DNA of 64,000 nucleotides from Allobosea robiniae (GCF_900102525.1 NZ_FNBZ01000001.1:62001-126000), one strand, 5' to 3'; positions 24,961 to 34,252 are shown, counted from the first letter of the stretch. Notes: generated from the letters alone by a model not told the origin. Made by a program: numbers and translations.

Positions 24961-26880
24961 TTACGCGAGAGCGCCCTGTAAAGGAGACTGCGCTCGGGAG
25001 TGCTGAACCGGACCTGCCGCATAATGGCGGCACCAGGCTTCCAGCATCAGCAGGCGCCACAGCAGCAGGCCGAAATCCCGGCTCCGCCCCGAGCTGTGTA
25101 GATCAAGGATCCGCTCCACCCCATTCAGGTTCCAGAACCCCCGCTCTCTGCTGTCGCGGTCGAGAAGCCTTTCCCTGACCATGGCGCGGCCGGCCGGCTC
25201 GCGAAACCAATCGCCCAGAGGAACCCCGAAGCCTCGCTTCGGGCTTTGGCCAGTAACCTCCGGGAGAAATCGAGCGGCCAGAGCCCTTAGAGGCAGTTTC
25301 CCCTGGGCGTGATCCAGCAGGCATGCACGGGGCAGGCGCGCGGCCCACTCGACGATGCGGACATCGAGCAGCGGCGACCGAACTTCGATCGAATGGGCCA
25401 TCGACGCCCGATCGACCTTCACCAGCACATCGTCGGGGAGATAGAGGCTATAGTCGAGCTTCTGCTGGCGCGCCGTCAGCGGAGCGCCGCGGCTCATCCG
25501 CCATCTCTCCCATACCGCGCTGCTGGCGTTCCGCAGAAACGGCCGCAGATCCGGGTGAATGCAATCGTCCATCACCGGATCATCAGGCAGCTCGTCGAAA
25601 ACCGCCGCCGCTCCCCAATCCGGCAAGCTGAGCTTGGAAAGCTGGTAGCGGGCGAGCGACGCCTGCGGCAAAAGCCGGCTCGCCGCACCCAGCGCGAGGC
25701 CGAAACGGCCGGCTGCCCGGATCAAACCTTCCCGGCGGGCGCTCTCGACATAGCGGCGATAGCCGCCGAACGCCTCGTCGCCGCCGTCTCCGGAGAGAAA
25801 CACCGTCGCATGGCTCGCCGCCGCCTCGCAGAGCGTGAAGCTCGGCAAGGCGGACGGGTCGCCGAAGGGTTCGTCGAAGAGCCAGGCCAGCCGGTCGATA
25901 TCGCTGAGCCCGCCGGCGCGTTGCGGGATCACGCGGTGCTCAAGCCCGGCATGGGCCGCGGTTGTGCGAGCGAGCGCACTTTCGTCCCATTGCTCTTCCG
26001 CGAAGCCGACGGTCAGCGCGAGCGGGGCTTGTCCCGTCTTCGCCGCCATGGCTGCGACCAGGCCGCTATCGATTCCGCCCGACAGGAAAACACCGACGGG
26101 AACGTCGCTCCGGAGCCGAATGCGGACCGCGTCGAAGAGCAAACTCTCGAGTTCATCCAGTTCGGCGGGAGTGGCGCTTCGCCGAGCGGGATCGTCGTTG
26201 AGAGTCAGGTCCCAATATGGCGCCGGCGACGCCGCATGGGGCCGGTCGAGCGAGCCTGCGAGGACATGGCCCGGCGGCAGCTTCCGGTATCCCTCGAAAA
26301 TGCAGGTTTCGCCCGGCAGGTAGCCGAGCGCCAGGTACTGCGCCACCGCGGAACGGTCGATCTCCCGGGGGGCGTCAGGACAAGCCAGCAAGCCCTTCAG
26401 TTCCGAGGCGAACCGCAGGTGACCTTCCTGATCCCAGTAGTAGAGGGGTTTTACGCCCAGCCGGTCACGGGCAAGCATGAAGCTCCGCCGCTTCGTGTCG
26501 ACGAAGGCCAGTGCGAACATGCCGTTCAGAAGCGGCAACGCGCCCGCCCCGAGGCGCATGAGCAGCCGCAGCAGCACCTCCGTGTCGGATCCGCTCTGGA
26601 ACGCCTCGCCTGCACGTTCGAGCTCGCGGCGCAGCTCGAGATAGTTGTAGATTTCGCCGTTGAACGCCAGCCAGCAGCTCCCGTCAGGGCTTCGCATCGG
26701 CTGATGCCCAAGGGGGCTGAGATCCAGGATGCTGAGGCGGCGGAAGCCGAGGCTCCAGCCGTCTCCCCCCTCGATTCCAAGATCGTCAGGACCGCGATGT
26801 TGCAGGGGCACAGTCATTGCGGCGGTCAGCTCGGGGCCTGCCGCTTGTGCCGGTCCGAACCAGCCGCAAATGCCGCACAT
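24961..26880 (-). CDS. asnB: Asparagine synthase (glutamine-hydrolysing), AsnB-type
   Basis: A 639-residue enzyme. The start was set so that Cys2 (MCGICGWFG) is the N-terminal nucleophile of the glutaminase domain, with FNGEIYNYLELR and SDTEVLL motifs. The synthetase domain has the PP-loop VFLSGGIDSGLVAA, VFLSGDGGDEAFGGYRRY and KRGFGVPLGDWFR. Genes of this type inside polysaccharide clusters often amidate uronic acids or amino-sugar acids rather than supply asparagine (inference). It is convergent with the CapK-like gene and divergent from the first glycosyltransferase. The 243-bp gap after its stop shows nothing. Confidence 0.92.
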   Translation of the reverse strand: MCGICGWFGPAQAAGPELTAAMTVPLQHRGPDDLGIEGGDGWSLGFRRLSILDLSPLGHQPMRSPDGSCWLAFNGEIYNYLELRRELERAGEAFQSGSDTEVLLRLLMRLGAGALPLLNGMFALAFVDTKRRSFMLARDRLGVKPLYYWDQEGHLRFASELKGLLACPDAPREIDRSAVAQYLALGYLPGETCIFEGYRKLPPGHVLAGSLDRPHAASPAPYWDLTLNDDPARRSATPAELDELESLLFDAVRIRLRSDVPVGVFLSGGIDSGLVAAMAAKTGQAPLALTVGFAEEQWDESALARTTAAHAGLEHRVIPQRAGGLSDIDRLAWLFDEPFGDPSALPSFTLCEAAASHATVFLSGDGGDEAFGGYRRYVESARREGLIRAAGRFGLALGAASRLLPQASLARYQLSKLSLPDWGAAAVFDELPDDPVMDDCIHPDLRPFLRNASSAVWERWRMSRGAPLTARQQKLDYSLYLPDDVLVKVDRASMAHSIEVRSPLLDVRIVEWAARLPRACLLDHAQGKLPLRALAARFLPEVTGQSPKRGFGVPLGDWFREPAGRAMVRERLLDRDSRERGFWNLNGVERILDLHSSGRSRDFGLLLWRLLMLEAWCRHYAAGPVQHSRAQSPLQGALA

Positions 26881-27211
26881 CGTTTCTGTTTCGCCTTGCT
26901 CGCCTGCACGCCGCCGGGATGGAAGCGCATCGACGCCAGCCATGGACCTGAGCCGGTCAAGCCTGTCTGGCGTCAACCGAGTAGGCGCTATCGGCAGCAA
27001 ACTGAATATGACGCGCGTCAACTCGGCTCGGAGGTCATTCGTTTATCAACTGACCCGCGCAGATAGCCGCCTCGCAATCACGGAGCCGAGTGTTCCGATG
27101 CAGAGGACAGCGGGAGCGTATGAAGATGCAGGCTTCGGCCAGAGGGCGACTTCCCGCATGGCGCCGGGGGAAGCGGGCCCGGGTCCGGGACGTGGTCGGG
27201 AGACGTGCTCG
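26881..27211. other. Divergent promoter region, asnB / glycosyltransferases
   Basis: 331 bases without a supported gene. Open frames run through it but lack ribosome-binding sites and family similarity. It must hold promoters for asnB and the glycosyltransferase operon. No FNR-type box or clear dyad was found. Confidence 0.4.
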
Positions 27212-28393
27212 ATGCAACCTTCGCTCAAGGGGCAGAGTCTGCGGTGGTGCTTTTTCTCGCCTGGCCGCCGTTCGATCGACGTGCTTGGTGGCGATTCACG
27301 GACCTCTGGCGGGGCCGAGGCCCAGGTGGCCCATCTCGCAGCTGCGATGGCAGAGCTCGGCCATAAGGTGAGCTTGATCTACGGCGACGGAAGCCAACGT
27401 TGTCCGCCAACGGAACTTGCCTCCGTCACCTGCATCGACGCCGCGCCGCGATGGCTGAAACCTTCGAGCATCGCAGCGTTCTGGCGCGCCCTGAAGGACG
27501 CTTCGCCAGATGTGATCTATGCGCGGCTGCCAAGCGATTTTCTGGCGCTGCAAGGGCTGCTTGGCCGTTTCGACGGGCGAGCGCGCTTCATTTACGCGCT
27601 CGCTCACGACGACCACTGCCGACCTTGGCAGGCCTATTCCTACAGGCGTTGGCTGCACGCTCCGCTTTACGCCCTAGGCCTTCACAGTGCTGAGGCGATC
27701 CTGGCGCAGCATGAGGGGCAGCGAGCTCGACTTGCCCACGGTTTGCAGGGCCGGACGATTTGCGTGCCGAATCTGGTGCGGTCCTTCGCCTCTGTCCCGA
27801 GAGATTTCGAGGGCACGTCGATCGACGCCATCTGGGTCGCTCAGATCCGCCCGGAGAAACGTCTCGAGAGATTCCTCGACCTCGCGGCATCGGCGCCGGA
27901 TCTCTCATGCAGCGTCGTCGGCGGGTTCGATCCGACGTTGCCCGCAGCCTCCCGTGTCGAGCTCGAGCAACGGATTCAGTCGTTGAGCAACGTCACCTAT
28001 TGGGGGCCGCAGCCGGCGGATGTCGTGATGTCGCTGCTCGCTCGCAGCAAGGTCCTCGTGAACACCTCGAGCGGAGAAGGCTTTCCGAATTCGATGCTGG
28101 AGGCGTGGAGTCTGGGAGTGCCAGTCGTTTCGCTTGCAGTGGATCCTGGCGGCATCATTGAGCAGCAAGATATCGGCCTTCTCAGCGGAGGCGATGTCGA
28201 ACTGCGCAACGACGTGCGGTTGCTGACGCGGCGCGGGTCGCTGAATGATCGGATCGGCGTCCGCGCATTGGCCTATGTAAGGGGCCGGCACAGCCTCGAA
28301 GCTGTCTGCGCCGCTCTCTCGCCGGCGATCTTCGGGTCTCCCGTCACAGCCGGCGCCCATCGCGCTGAACATTCCAGAGAAGCCCTGTCATGA
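27212..28393 (+). CDS. Glycosyltransferase, GT4-like
   Basis: A 393-residue GT-B fold enzyme. The N-terminal acceptor domain has TSGGAEAQVAHLAAAMAELGH (seen in part). The C-terminal donor domain has AIWVAQIRPEKRLERFLDLA, NVTYWGP and VNTSSGEGFPNSMLEAWSLG with the EX7E-like pattern. It is cytosolic or membrane-associated and would add one sugar to the lipid-linked repeat. The start at 27212 has GGGAG 9 bases upstream. Its TGA overlaps the next ATG (ATGA). Confidence 0.88.
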   Translation: MQPSLKGQSLRWCFFSPGRRSIDVLGGDSRTSGGAEAQVAHLAAAMAELGHKVSLIYGDGSQRCPPTELASVTCIDAAPRWLKPSSIAAFWRALKDASPDVIYARLPSDFLALQGLLGRFDGRARFIYALAHDDHCRPWQAYSYRRWLHAPLYALGLHSAEAILAQHEGQRARLAHGLQGRTICVPNLVRSFASVPRDFEGTSIDAIWVAQIRPEKRLERFLDLAASAPDLSCSVVGGFDPTLPAASRVELEQRIQSLSNVTYWGPQPADVVMSLLARSKVLVNTSSGEGFPNSMLEAWSLGVPVVSLAVDPGGIIEQQDIGLLSGGDVELRNDVRLLTRRGSLNDRIGVRALAYVRGRHSLEAVCAALSPAIFGSPVTAGAHRAEHSREALS

Positions 28394-29547
28394 TGCTGGG
28401 AAGCCTTCTCAGCGCGGCAGGCCGTCCCGGCACCGCTGCTGACGCACGCCCCGGTGCCCCGAGGGCGGTCGCAGTCCTTATCGGGCAGCTTTCGCAAGGC
28501 GGCAGCGAAAGGCAGCTCTACATGTTCCTGGCCCACTGCGACCGCACGCGCTGGACGCCTACCGTCTACGTCTCCGGACAACTGGGTTTCTGGGAAGCTC
28601 CCATCCGGGCCCTGGGCATTCCCGTCGTACTGCTGGCCGGGGGTCGAATAGCCAAAATGGCGCAATTGCGCGCCGCCTGCGTGGCGCAGGGCGCGACATG
28701 CTTTTTCTCCTGGTCTTCGTACACCAACGCCTTCGGTCTGGCCCTCGCTGGGACCGGCATTCAGCGTGTCGGATCCTTCCGCAATGCGCTATTCGCCGAT
28801 CTGCCCACGCGTCTCCGATCGGTCTGGGCTTGGGCCAGCCTCGCTGGCGTCTCCACCGCCATCTGCAATTCGCGCGACACCTTCGAGCAGCTTTCGAGCC
28901 GCGGAACTTCGAAACCCAAAGCAGCTTACGTGCCGAACGGGGTCGAGACCCCAAGCCCGAGCGAGGTTGCTGCGTTGCGCGCGCAATGGCGGGGCCGGCT
29001 TGGCCTTCAAGAGGACACCGTCCTCATCGTGGGGGTCGGTCGGCTCGTGAGCCAGAAGCGTTTCGACCGCTTTCTCGACATCATCGGCAAAGTCAAAACG
29101 GATGGTCCGGTGCAGGCTGTCATCGCCGGCGAGAACCTCGGCTGCCGTGGCGATCTCGAACGCCAGATCGAAGCTCTGGGCCTTCAGAACATCGTACGCC
29201 TCGTCGGCGCGGTGCCGGATGCCCGCGAACTGATCTGCGCCGCCGACATCTTTCTTCTCACGTCCGATTACGAGGGCACGCCGAATGTCGTCCTAGAGGC
29301 GATGGCAGCCGGAAAGCCCTGCGTGGCGACCCGCGTCAATGGAGTCGGCGAGTTGATCGAGGATGGCGCAACCGGGTTCACAGCGACGCAGGATACGACG
29401 GAGCTGGCGCAGCACGTTTCCCGTCTCGTTGCCGATCCGGAGCTGCGCCGACGCGTGGGTCAGGCAGCCTGCGCAGCCGTCGAGGAGGCGCGAAGTCCAG
29501 TCGAAATCGCACGCGAGCTTTGGTCATTCTGTGAGCAACCCACCTGA
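28390..29547 (+). CDS. Glycosyltransferase, GT4-like
   Basis: A 385-residue GT-B enzyme. It has the N-terminal LIGQLSQGGSERQLYMFLA motif and a C-terminal GT1/GT4 donor domain: LIVGVGRLVSQKRFDRFLDI, IVRLVGAVPDARELICAADIFLLTS (seen in part), and YEGTPNVVLEAMAAGKPCVATRVNG (seen in part). The EGTPNVVLE motif binds the nucleotide sugar. It is coupled by ATGA to the preceding transferase. Donor and acceptor cannot be assigned. Confidence 0.92.
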   Translation: MMLGSLLSAAGRPGTAADARPGAPRAVAVLIGQLSQGGSERQLYMFLAHCDRTRWTPTVYVSGQLGFWEAPIRALGIPVVLLAGGRIAKMAQLRAACVAQGATCFFSWSSYTNAFGLALAGTGIQRVGSFRNALFADLPTRLRSVWAWASLAGVSTAICNSRDTFEQLSSRGTSKPKAAYVPNGVETPSPSEVAALRAQWRGRLGLQEDTVLIVGVGRLVSQKRFDRFLDIIGKVKTDGPVQAVIAGENLGCRGDLERQIEALGLQNIVRLVGAVPDARELICAADIFLLTSDYEGTPNVVLEAMAAGKPCVATRVNGVGELIEDGATGFTATQDTTELAQHVSRLVADPELRRRVGQAACAAVEEARSPVEIARELWSFCEQPT

Positions 29548-29560
29548 GACCTTGAAGCCA

Positions 29561-30736
29561 ATGCATGTCGCCTTCTTTGTCGACCAAGTATTCTGGCGCG
29601 AGGGGCCCGTCCTCTCGACCGAGGAGTCGTTCATCCTCTTCCCGGCGAGCTTCGCTGGCTTCGTCGACCAGATCACGTTCATTGGGCGCGAGGCGCCGAC
29701 CCCTGGGCGGGCTCCTTACGTTCTGGACGGCTCCACCTTCTCTCTATGCGCGCTGCCGTTCTATCCCAACCTGTACAAGCTCTGGCGAGCCGACCCCCGC
29801 ATGTATCGTCGGATTCGCGAATCCGTGCGTGAGCAGTCCAAGAACTGGGATGTGCTCGTCATCTGCGGGCCCCACCCTATTGGCCAGCTCGTCGCCCGAA
29901 TGTGCATTGCTCAAGGCATCCCAGTTGTCCTGATGGTGCGCCAGAACCTCATCGAGCAAATGAGCGCCCACCGCGGGTTGGAGCGTCACGCCGCGATGCT
30001 CGCCGCCCACCTTCTCGAATGGGATTTCAAGCGGTTGGCCCGCGACCGGACGGTCTTTGCGGTCGGCGAGGAGATGACGAAGGTCTACAGCCGCTTCTGC
30101 AACCGCGCGCACAATCACTTTCCCTGCCTCGTCGACCGTGCACAGTTCGAGATGTTCTCGCAGATGTCCGCGGGATCCGATCCCAGGCGCCTCATCAAGG
30201 TCTGCCGGTTGGCTCCGGAGAAGGGACATCGTTTCCTGTTCGAGGCCATGGCGCAGCTCAACCAGCGCGGCCTGCACTGTCATGTCGATCTCGTCGGCAC
30301 CGGCGCGATGGACCAGGAGCTCCGGGAGTTGGCTTCAAAACTCGGCGTTGCGTCGCAGGTGACGTTTCACGGCTATGTTCCTTACGGTCGGCCGCTCTTC
30401 GACCTCTACGAGAAGGCGGGAGCTATGGTCCTGTCCTCCACAACCGAGGGTTTCCCGCAGGTCATCAACGAGGCCTTGTCCATCGGCCTTCCAACGGTCG
30501 CGACGACAGTGGGGGGAATTCCCTCGTTTCTCACGGACGGAGAAACCGCTCTGCTGGTGCCTCCGCGGGACGTCCGTGCGTTGGCCGGGGCGATCGAGAA
30601 GATGGTGCGCGCGCCAGAGCTTCGTGAGCGCCTGCGACGAAACGGGCGTGCGCTGATGCAAGACAACATCCTTGAAGTGAATCGGGCCCGTGTTCTCGGG
30701 GGTGTTCATGACGAGATCGCTCGCCGCCGAGCATAA
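29561..30736 (+). CDS. Glycosyltransferase, GT4-like
   Basis: A 391-residue protein beginning MHVAFFVDQVFWREG. The donor domain has KVCRLAPEKGHRFLFEAMAQL, VTFHGYVPYG, and SSTTEGFPQVINEALSIGLPTVAT (seen in part). The ribosome-binding site is weak; an in-frame GTG at 29531 is an alternative that would overlap the previous gene. It ends inside the next gene's start region. It is the third of four consecutive transferases, so a repeat of about four or five sugars is plausible (inference). Confidence 0.88.
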   Translation: MHVAFFVDQVFWREGPVLSTEESFILFPASFAGFVDQITFIGREAPTPGRAPYVLDGSTFSLCALPFYPNLYKLWRADPRMYRRIRESVREQSKNWDVLVICGPHPIGQLVARMCIAQGIPVVLMVRQNLIEQMSAHRGLERHAAMLAAHLLEWDFKRLARDRTVFAVGEEMTKVYSRFCNRAHNHFPCLVDRAQFEMFSQMSAGSDPRRLIKVCRLAPEKGHRFLFEAMAQLNQRGLHCHVDLVGTGAMDQELRELASKLGVASQVTFHGYVPYGRPLFDLYEKAGAMVLSSTTEGFPQVINEALSIGLPTVATTVGGIPSFLTDGETALLVPPRDVRALAGAIEKMVRAPELRERLRRNGRALMQDNILEVNRARVLGGVHDEIARRRA

Positions 30737-31784
30737 CTATCGCTGCGCCATCGGTGACCACCCGAACACAGCTCCACCGTGTCGCCCGACGGTCAGCGTT
30801 ATCGTGCCCGTCTACAACGAGATCGATTGCCTTGACCGGCTCGTGACGGATTTGCTCGCCCAAGATTACAAGCGGATTGTCGAATTCTGGTTCGCGGATG
30901 GTTGCTCGCAGGACGGGACCTACGAAACGCTGCTACGGCTCAGCGAGGTGGATGACAGGGTCCGTGTGATCCGGAACCCGAAACGCGGACCGGCCGCCGG
31001 CATAAACCTGGCCCTCGAGCTGGCGACGGGAGACATCGTAAACCGGCTCGATGCGCATGCGCGCTATGACCCCGATGTCGTGACAAACAGCGTCGAGGCG
31101 CTGCTGGCAACGGGCGCCGGAGGCGTGGGCGCCATCGCACGCCCTTCTGCCGGCAAGACGCTTATCGGCCGTGCCATCGTCGCCGCGCATAAGAGCCCGT
31201 TCGGAGTAGGCGTCGCGAAATTCCGCCGGGACGGCGCGGAAGGCTGGACCGATGCGATTTGGAACGGCTGCTATTGGAAGCACATCGTGGATCGCGTGGG
31301 GCTGCTGCGGGAAGATCTGCATCGCGCGGAGGATAACGACTTCAACGCGCGCATTCAGGGTTTGGGGTATGGCCTCTACCTGTCGCCCGCAATACGGGCC
31401 TGGTACCTGCCGCGGCAAACTCTGAGGTCGCTCTGGAGGCAGTATTTCGCCAACGGCATCGGGGTGGTCAGAGCTGCCCGGGAGAGGCCAGATGCCGTTA
31501 GCTGGCGGCATTTCGCTCCGCTGGCGCTGGTCCTCACATTGAGCTGTGCCGCCCTGATCACAATTGCGTGGTCGGAGGGGCTTCTTGGTCTGATTGCTTT
31601 GCTGGCTTACCTGGGCGTTCTGGCTTTCGCCACCCTTCTCGCGGCGGCACGAGAACGCGGCGCGCATCTGCTCCTCCTCCCTGTAGCGCTGGCTACGCTT
31701 CACTTCAGTTATGGATTTGGGTCCCTCTGGGCCCTTGTGGTGGACCCCTTGGCCGCGCTCTTTAAGCGATCTCGCCTCGTTTAA
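30708..31784 (+). CDS. Glycosyltransferase family 2, ExoA-like
   Basis: A 358-residue GT-A enzyme. It has SVIVPVYNEIDCLDRLV at the start, WFADGCSQDGT, and the metal-binding region LDAHARYDPDVV. The acceptor-side motif reads EDNDFNARIQGLGYG, followed by a QTLRSLWRQY helix. Two or three membrane segments lie at about 270-345. The layout matches ExoA of succinoglycan synthesis. The ATG at 30708 has GGGGGT upstream, and its start overlaps the previous gene by 29 bases. It closes the transferase operon; a dyad sits on its stop codon. Confidence 0.9.
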   Translation: MTRSLAAEHNYRCAIGDHPNTAPPCRPTVSVIVPVYNEIDCLDRLVTDLLAQDYKRIVEFWFADGCSQDGTYETLLRLSEVDDRVRVIRNPKRGPAAGINLALELATGDIVNRLDAHARYDPDVVTNSVEALLATGAGGVGAIARPSAGKTLIGRAIVAAHKSPFGVGVAKFRRDGAEGWTDAIWNGCYWKHIVDRVGLLREDLHRAEDNDFNARIQGLGYGLYLSPAIRAWYLPRQTLRSLWRQYFANGIGVVRAARERPDAVSWRHFAPLALVLTLSCAALITIAWSEGLLGLIALLAYLGVLAFATLLAAARERGAHLLLLPVALATLHFSYGFGSLWALVVDPLAALFKRSRLV

Positions 31785-31795
31785 CACTGTGTTAA
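31781..31795. promoter_or_regulatory. 15-bp perfect dyad over the glycosyltransferase stop codon
   Basis: TTAACAC-T-GTGTTAA includes the TAA stop. It is AT-rich in a GC-rich region. It could be a regulator site or a weak hairpin at the operon end; no T-run follows. Confidence 0.35.
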
Positions 31796-31887
31796 GATCT
31801 CACATGCATGATTCGCGGTAGCGATCGGGCAGTGACCCCTTCATCGTCGCGCACTGACGAACTACGACGTTCGCCTTAGTCCGAGGG

Positions 31888-31906
31888 CTTACGCCTCGAG
31901 CGTAAG
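31888..31906. promoter_or_regulatory. Dyad upstream of the Crp/Fnr regulator gene
   Basis: CTTACGC-N5-GCGTAAG is a perfect 7-bp inverted repeat lying 70 bases before the regulator's ATG. It is a candidate operator. It does not match the FNR consensus, so it would not be a simple autoregulatory site. Confidence 0.4.
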
Positions 31907-31976
31907 GTCTAATCCTTCTGCGTGATTGGCAGGGTTGAGAGAACGAATACCTTGGTTGCGATCAAGGGATCGCAAC

Positions 31977-32624
31977 ATGCTTCAGATCGCTACAGCTTCT
32001 CATTCGCTGCTGGAGGAACGCTCGCCAAGCGCGAGGGATATCCGCCACAGAGTGCTTGCTCGCAACGCCGTCCTCTTCTGGCAGGACGAACGACAGCCGC
32101 AAGCCATCGAGATTGTCGAGGGCACCGTTCGGGCCGCGCGTCTCTGGAGCGATGGTTCGCGCCAAATCCTGGCATTCTTTTGGCCTGGCGACATTATCCA
32201 GGCTGCGGCTCTGCAACGCTATACTGCGGAGGCCGTCACGCGCTGCGTGCTGAGGCCGCGCAGTCATGAGGACGTCGGCACGTTCGAGTCGTCCGGCACG
32301 GACCAGGCGCTTCAGGCGTCCATCTGCCTCCTGGCAGCCACGGGCAAGAAGAGCGCCACGAGCCGAATGGCGTGGTTCCTGCTTCAGATCTACGAACACC
32401 TTCCGCAGGATCCGAGGCGCGCGCACGCGCTCCGTTTCACAATTCCCCGCAATGACGTCGCTGATTACTTGGGGATGTCGATGGAAACCGCGTGCCGAAC
32501 ACTAGCGGCATTCCGGGCGCGCGGTTTGATCGACCTCCCGACCCGGAAAACCATTTGCTACCGAGACATGGCGCAGCTCGCTCGGGTCGCTCAGTCACCC
32601 AAATGGGAAGATGCCGAAGCCTGA
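31977..32624 (+). CDS. Crp/Fnr-family transcriptional regulator (FixK-like DNA-binding domain)
   Basis: A 215-residue protein. The N-terminal half is a cyclic-nucleotide-binding-like beta-barrel (IEIVEGTVRAARLWSDGSRQI, FFWPGDIIQ, seen in parts). The C-terminal winged helix has IPRNDVADYLGMSMETACRTL. Relative to FNR/FixK the recognition helix keeps Glu and Arg (E-T-A-C-R against E-T-V-S-R), consistent with TTGA half-sites. No N-terminal cysteine cluster is present, so it is not an Fe-S oxygen sensor itself. AAGGGAT lies 8 bases before the ATG. It may bind the FNR-type boxes in this island (inference). Confidence 0.92.
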   Translation: MLQIATASHSLLEERSPSARDIRHRVLARNAVLFWQDERQPQAIEIVEGTVRAARLWSDGSRQILAFFWPGDIIQAAALQRYTAEAVTRCVLRPRSHEDVGTFESSGTDQALQASICLLAATGKKSATSRMAWFLLQIYEHLPQDPRRAHALRFTIPRNDVADYLGMSMETACRTLAAFRARGLIDLPTRKTICYRDMAQLARVAQSPKWEDAEA

Positions 32625-32743
32625 AGGCAATGGCCGTCTGCTTGCGACAGTTCCCAGAATTTGTGGTATATGGGCGTCATAATAAGTCGAGGGGCATGTG
32701 CTGATCCGACGGCGCGGCAGACGCCAGGGAGCCAGGCACGACA

Positions 32744-33400
32744 ATGTGGCGCATCCTGTTAGCCGACGACCATGGGATTTATCGCAAGGGCCTTCACTTG
32801 GTCCTTCAGCGCGCATTCCCCGATGCCGATCTCCTGACAGCGGACTCGCTTCCCACAATCCTGTCCACAGTCGAGAAAAATCCAGATCTCGATCTTCTTA
32901 TCATTGACCTGCATATGCCGCGCCGCATTCCGATCGAGGGTCTCAGCGACCTGAGCGCAAACTGCCGTAACATCCATCTGGTCGCGCTGTCCGCGTCCGA
33001 AGCAGCTACTGACATTCTGGAATGCCTTGCTTGCGGATTTCACGGCTATATTTCGAAACTTCAGACTGACGAAGAAATTGTTGCCGGCATAGAGGACGTT
33101 CTTGCCGGGAAAATCTATGTCACGCCGCGCCTGGCCCTCACGAAGGGACTCGCTTCCTGGCGCGAGATGGTAAAGGTAACCGAGTCCAGCCGCTCGCAAC
33201 TCATCCGCCTGACAAACCGCCAACGGGACGTCCTTGCCCTACTGGCGCAGGGCAAGTCCAACAAGGAGATTGCACGCGAGCTCGCCATTGCGGAGGCGAC
33301 TGTCAAGATTCATGCGGCGGCGGTCATCCGTGTGCTTGGAGCCACGAACAGGGCCTCCGCGGCGCTGTTTGCTCAACAATGGCTTGAAAGGAAGGAGTGA
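32744..33400 (+). CDS. Response regulator, NarL/FixJ family
   Basis: A 218-residue protein. The receiver domain has the acidic pair D8-D9 (LLADDHG), the phospho-acceptor D55 (LIIDLHMP), a conserved Ser (ALSAS) and the lysine in YISK. A LuxR-type helix-turn-helix follows (LTNRQRDVLALLAQGKSNKEIARELAIAEATVKIHAAAV, seen in part). It is 120 bases after the Crp/Fnr gene and convergent with an HWE histidine kinase, its most likely partner. Targets are unknown but the setting suggests polysaccharide control. Confidence 0.93.
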   Translation: MWRILLADDHGIYRKGLHLVLQRAFPDADLLTADSLPTILSTVEKNPDLDLLIIDLHMPRRIPIEGLSDLSANCRNIHLVALSASEAATDILECLACGFHGYISKLQTDEEIVAGIEDVLAGKIYVTPRLALTKGLASWREMVKVTESSRSQLIRLTNRQRDVLALLAQGKSNKEIARELAIAEATVKIHAAAVIRVLGATNRASAALFAQQWLERKE

Positions 33401-33442
33401 GGGCCGTGATCGGGAGCCTCCGATTCCGGCGGAGTGCCGAGC

Positions 33443-34252
33443 CTACAAGTCCAGAGCTGTGGTGAGGACATATTCCAGGCCTTCTGGCGAGAGTCCCAGC
33501 GTCGAGGTTCCGCCGGTGATCGCTTTGCCGTCATCACACAAAATTGAAGTCCCGAACCCGCGTTTGCAGCTCCCCGTCGCTTGAGGCCCGTCCCGTTCAA
33601 GCCATTGCAGGCAGAGGCTCGCGCGGGTGCTGTCGATGGGTTGAATGCTCCAACGGACCAGCACCTTCCCTGTCGGGCAGCTCAATGCTCCATGTTTGAC
33701 TGCATTTGTCGTGAGTTCGTGAATGATGATCGAGAACGACTGCGCAAGCCCACTACGGAGTCCAACCGTCGGCCCGATCACGTCGAACTGATTGGAGCGG
33801 CAATACGGAGAAAGCTCGAGGCGGACGAGCTCCTCCAGCGAGCAATGATCCACGCCCTTTCGCGTGGATACATCAGCGTTTGCGATAGCGCGAAGGCGCC
33901 CTTCCAACGCATCACATAATTCCGTCACCGTAGTACTACTCTCGGCCGTCAACTTAATGACGGACAAAACTAGCGGTACGAAATTGTCGAGCCTATGCCG
34001 AAGCTCTTTGTTATCGAGACTAAGAAAATAGAATTTATCAAATAAATCTTCTGCAGAACCAGGCATGCTAGGATTAATTAATTCTCCATTACAATTAGAG
34101 ATTAGCTGATATAGAACAGAAAAATAATTATATAGCCCCTTTGACCGCATTAAACTTGTATTCAAGCTCGATAATTTCAAAGCATTTCTAGCAGGTATCT
34201 GCCTTTTTCTTATTATGAACTTCGACTTATCTCTATATGGACTGGAGCCCAT
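33443..34252 (-). CDS. HWE/HisKA_2-type histidine kinase without recognisable sensor
   Basis: A 269-residue protein. The dimerisation/phosphotransfer box ELRHRLDN puts the phospho-acceptor at about H86. The ATPase domain has HELTTNAVKHGALS (N-box) and the HWE-style tail WLERDGPQATG...KRGFGTSIL. The first ~85 residues have no membrane segment and no known domain, and are encoded by strikingly AT-rich DNA. The start at 34252 was chosen for GAGGA 6 bases upstream; an ATG at 34285 has none. It is convergent with the response regulator, 42 bases apart. Confidence 0.88.
   Translation of the reverse strand: MGSSPYRDKSKFIIRKRQIPARNALKLSSLNTSLMRSKGLYNYFSVLYQLISNCNGELINPSMPGSAEDLFDKFYFLSLDNKELRHRLDNFVPLVLSVIKLTAESSTTVTELCDALEGRLRAIANADVSTRKGVDHCSLEELVRLELSPYCRSNQFDVIGPTVGLRSGLAQSFSIIIHELTTNAVKHGALSCPTGKVLVRWSIQPIDSTRASLCLQWLERDGPQATGSCKRGFGTSILCDDGKAITGGTSTLGLSPEGLEYVLTTALDL

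Noticed and set aside
25309-27066. 585-codon plus-strand frame opposite asnB
   Set aside because: It is the antisense shadow of a full-length asparagine synthase with intact catalytic motifs.
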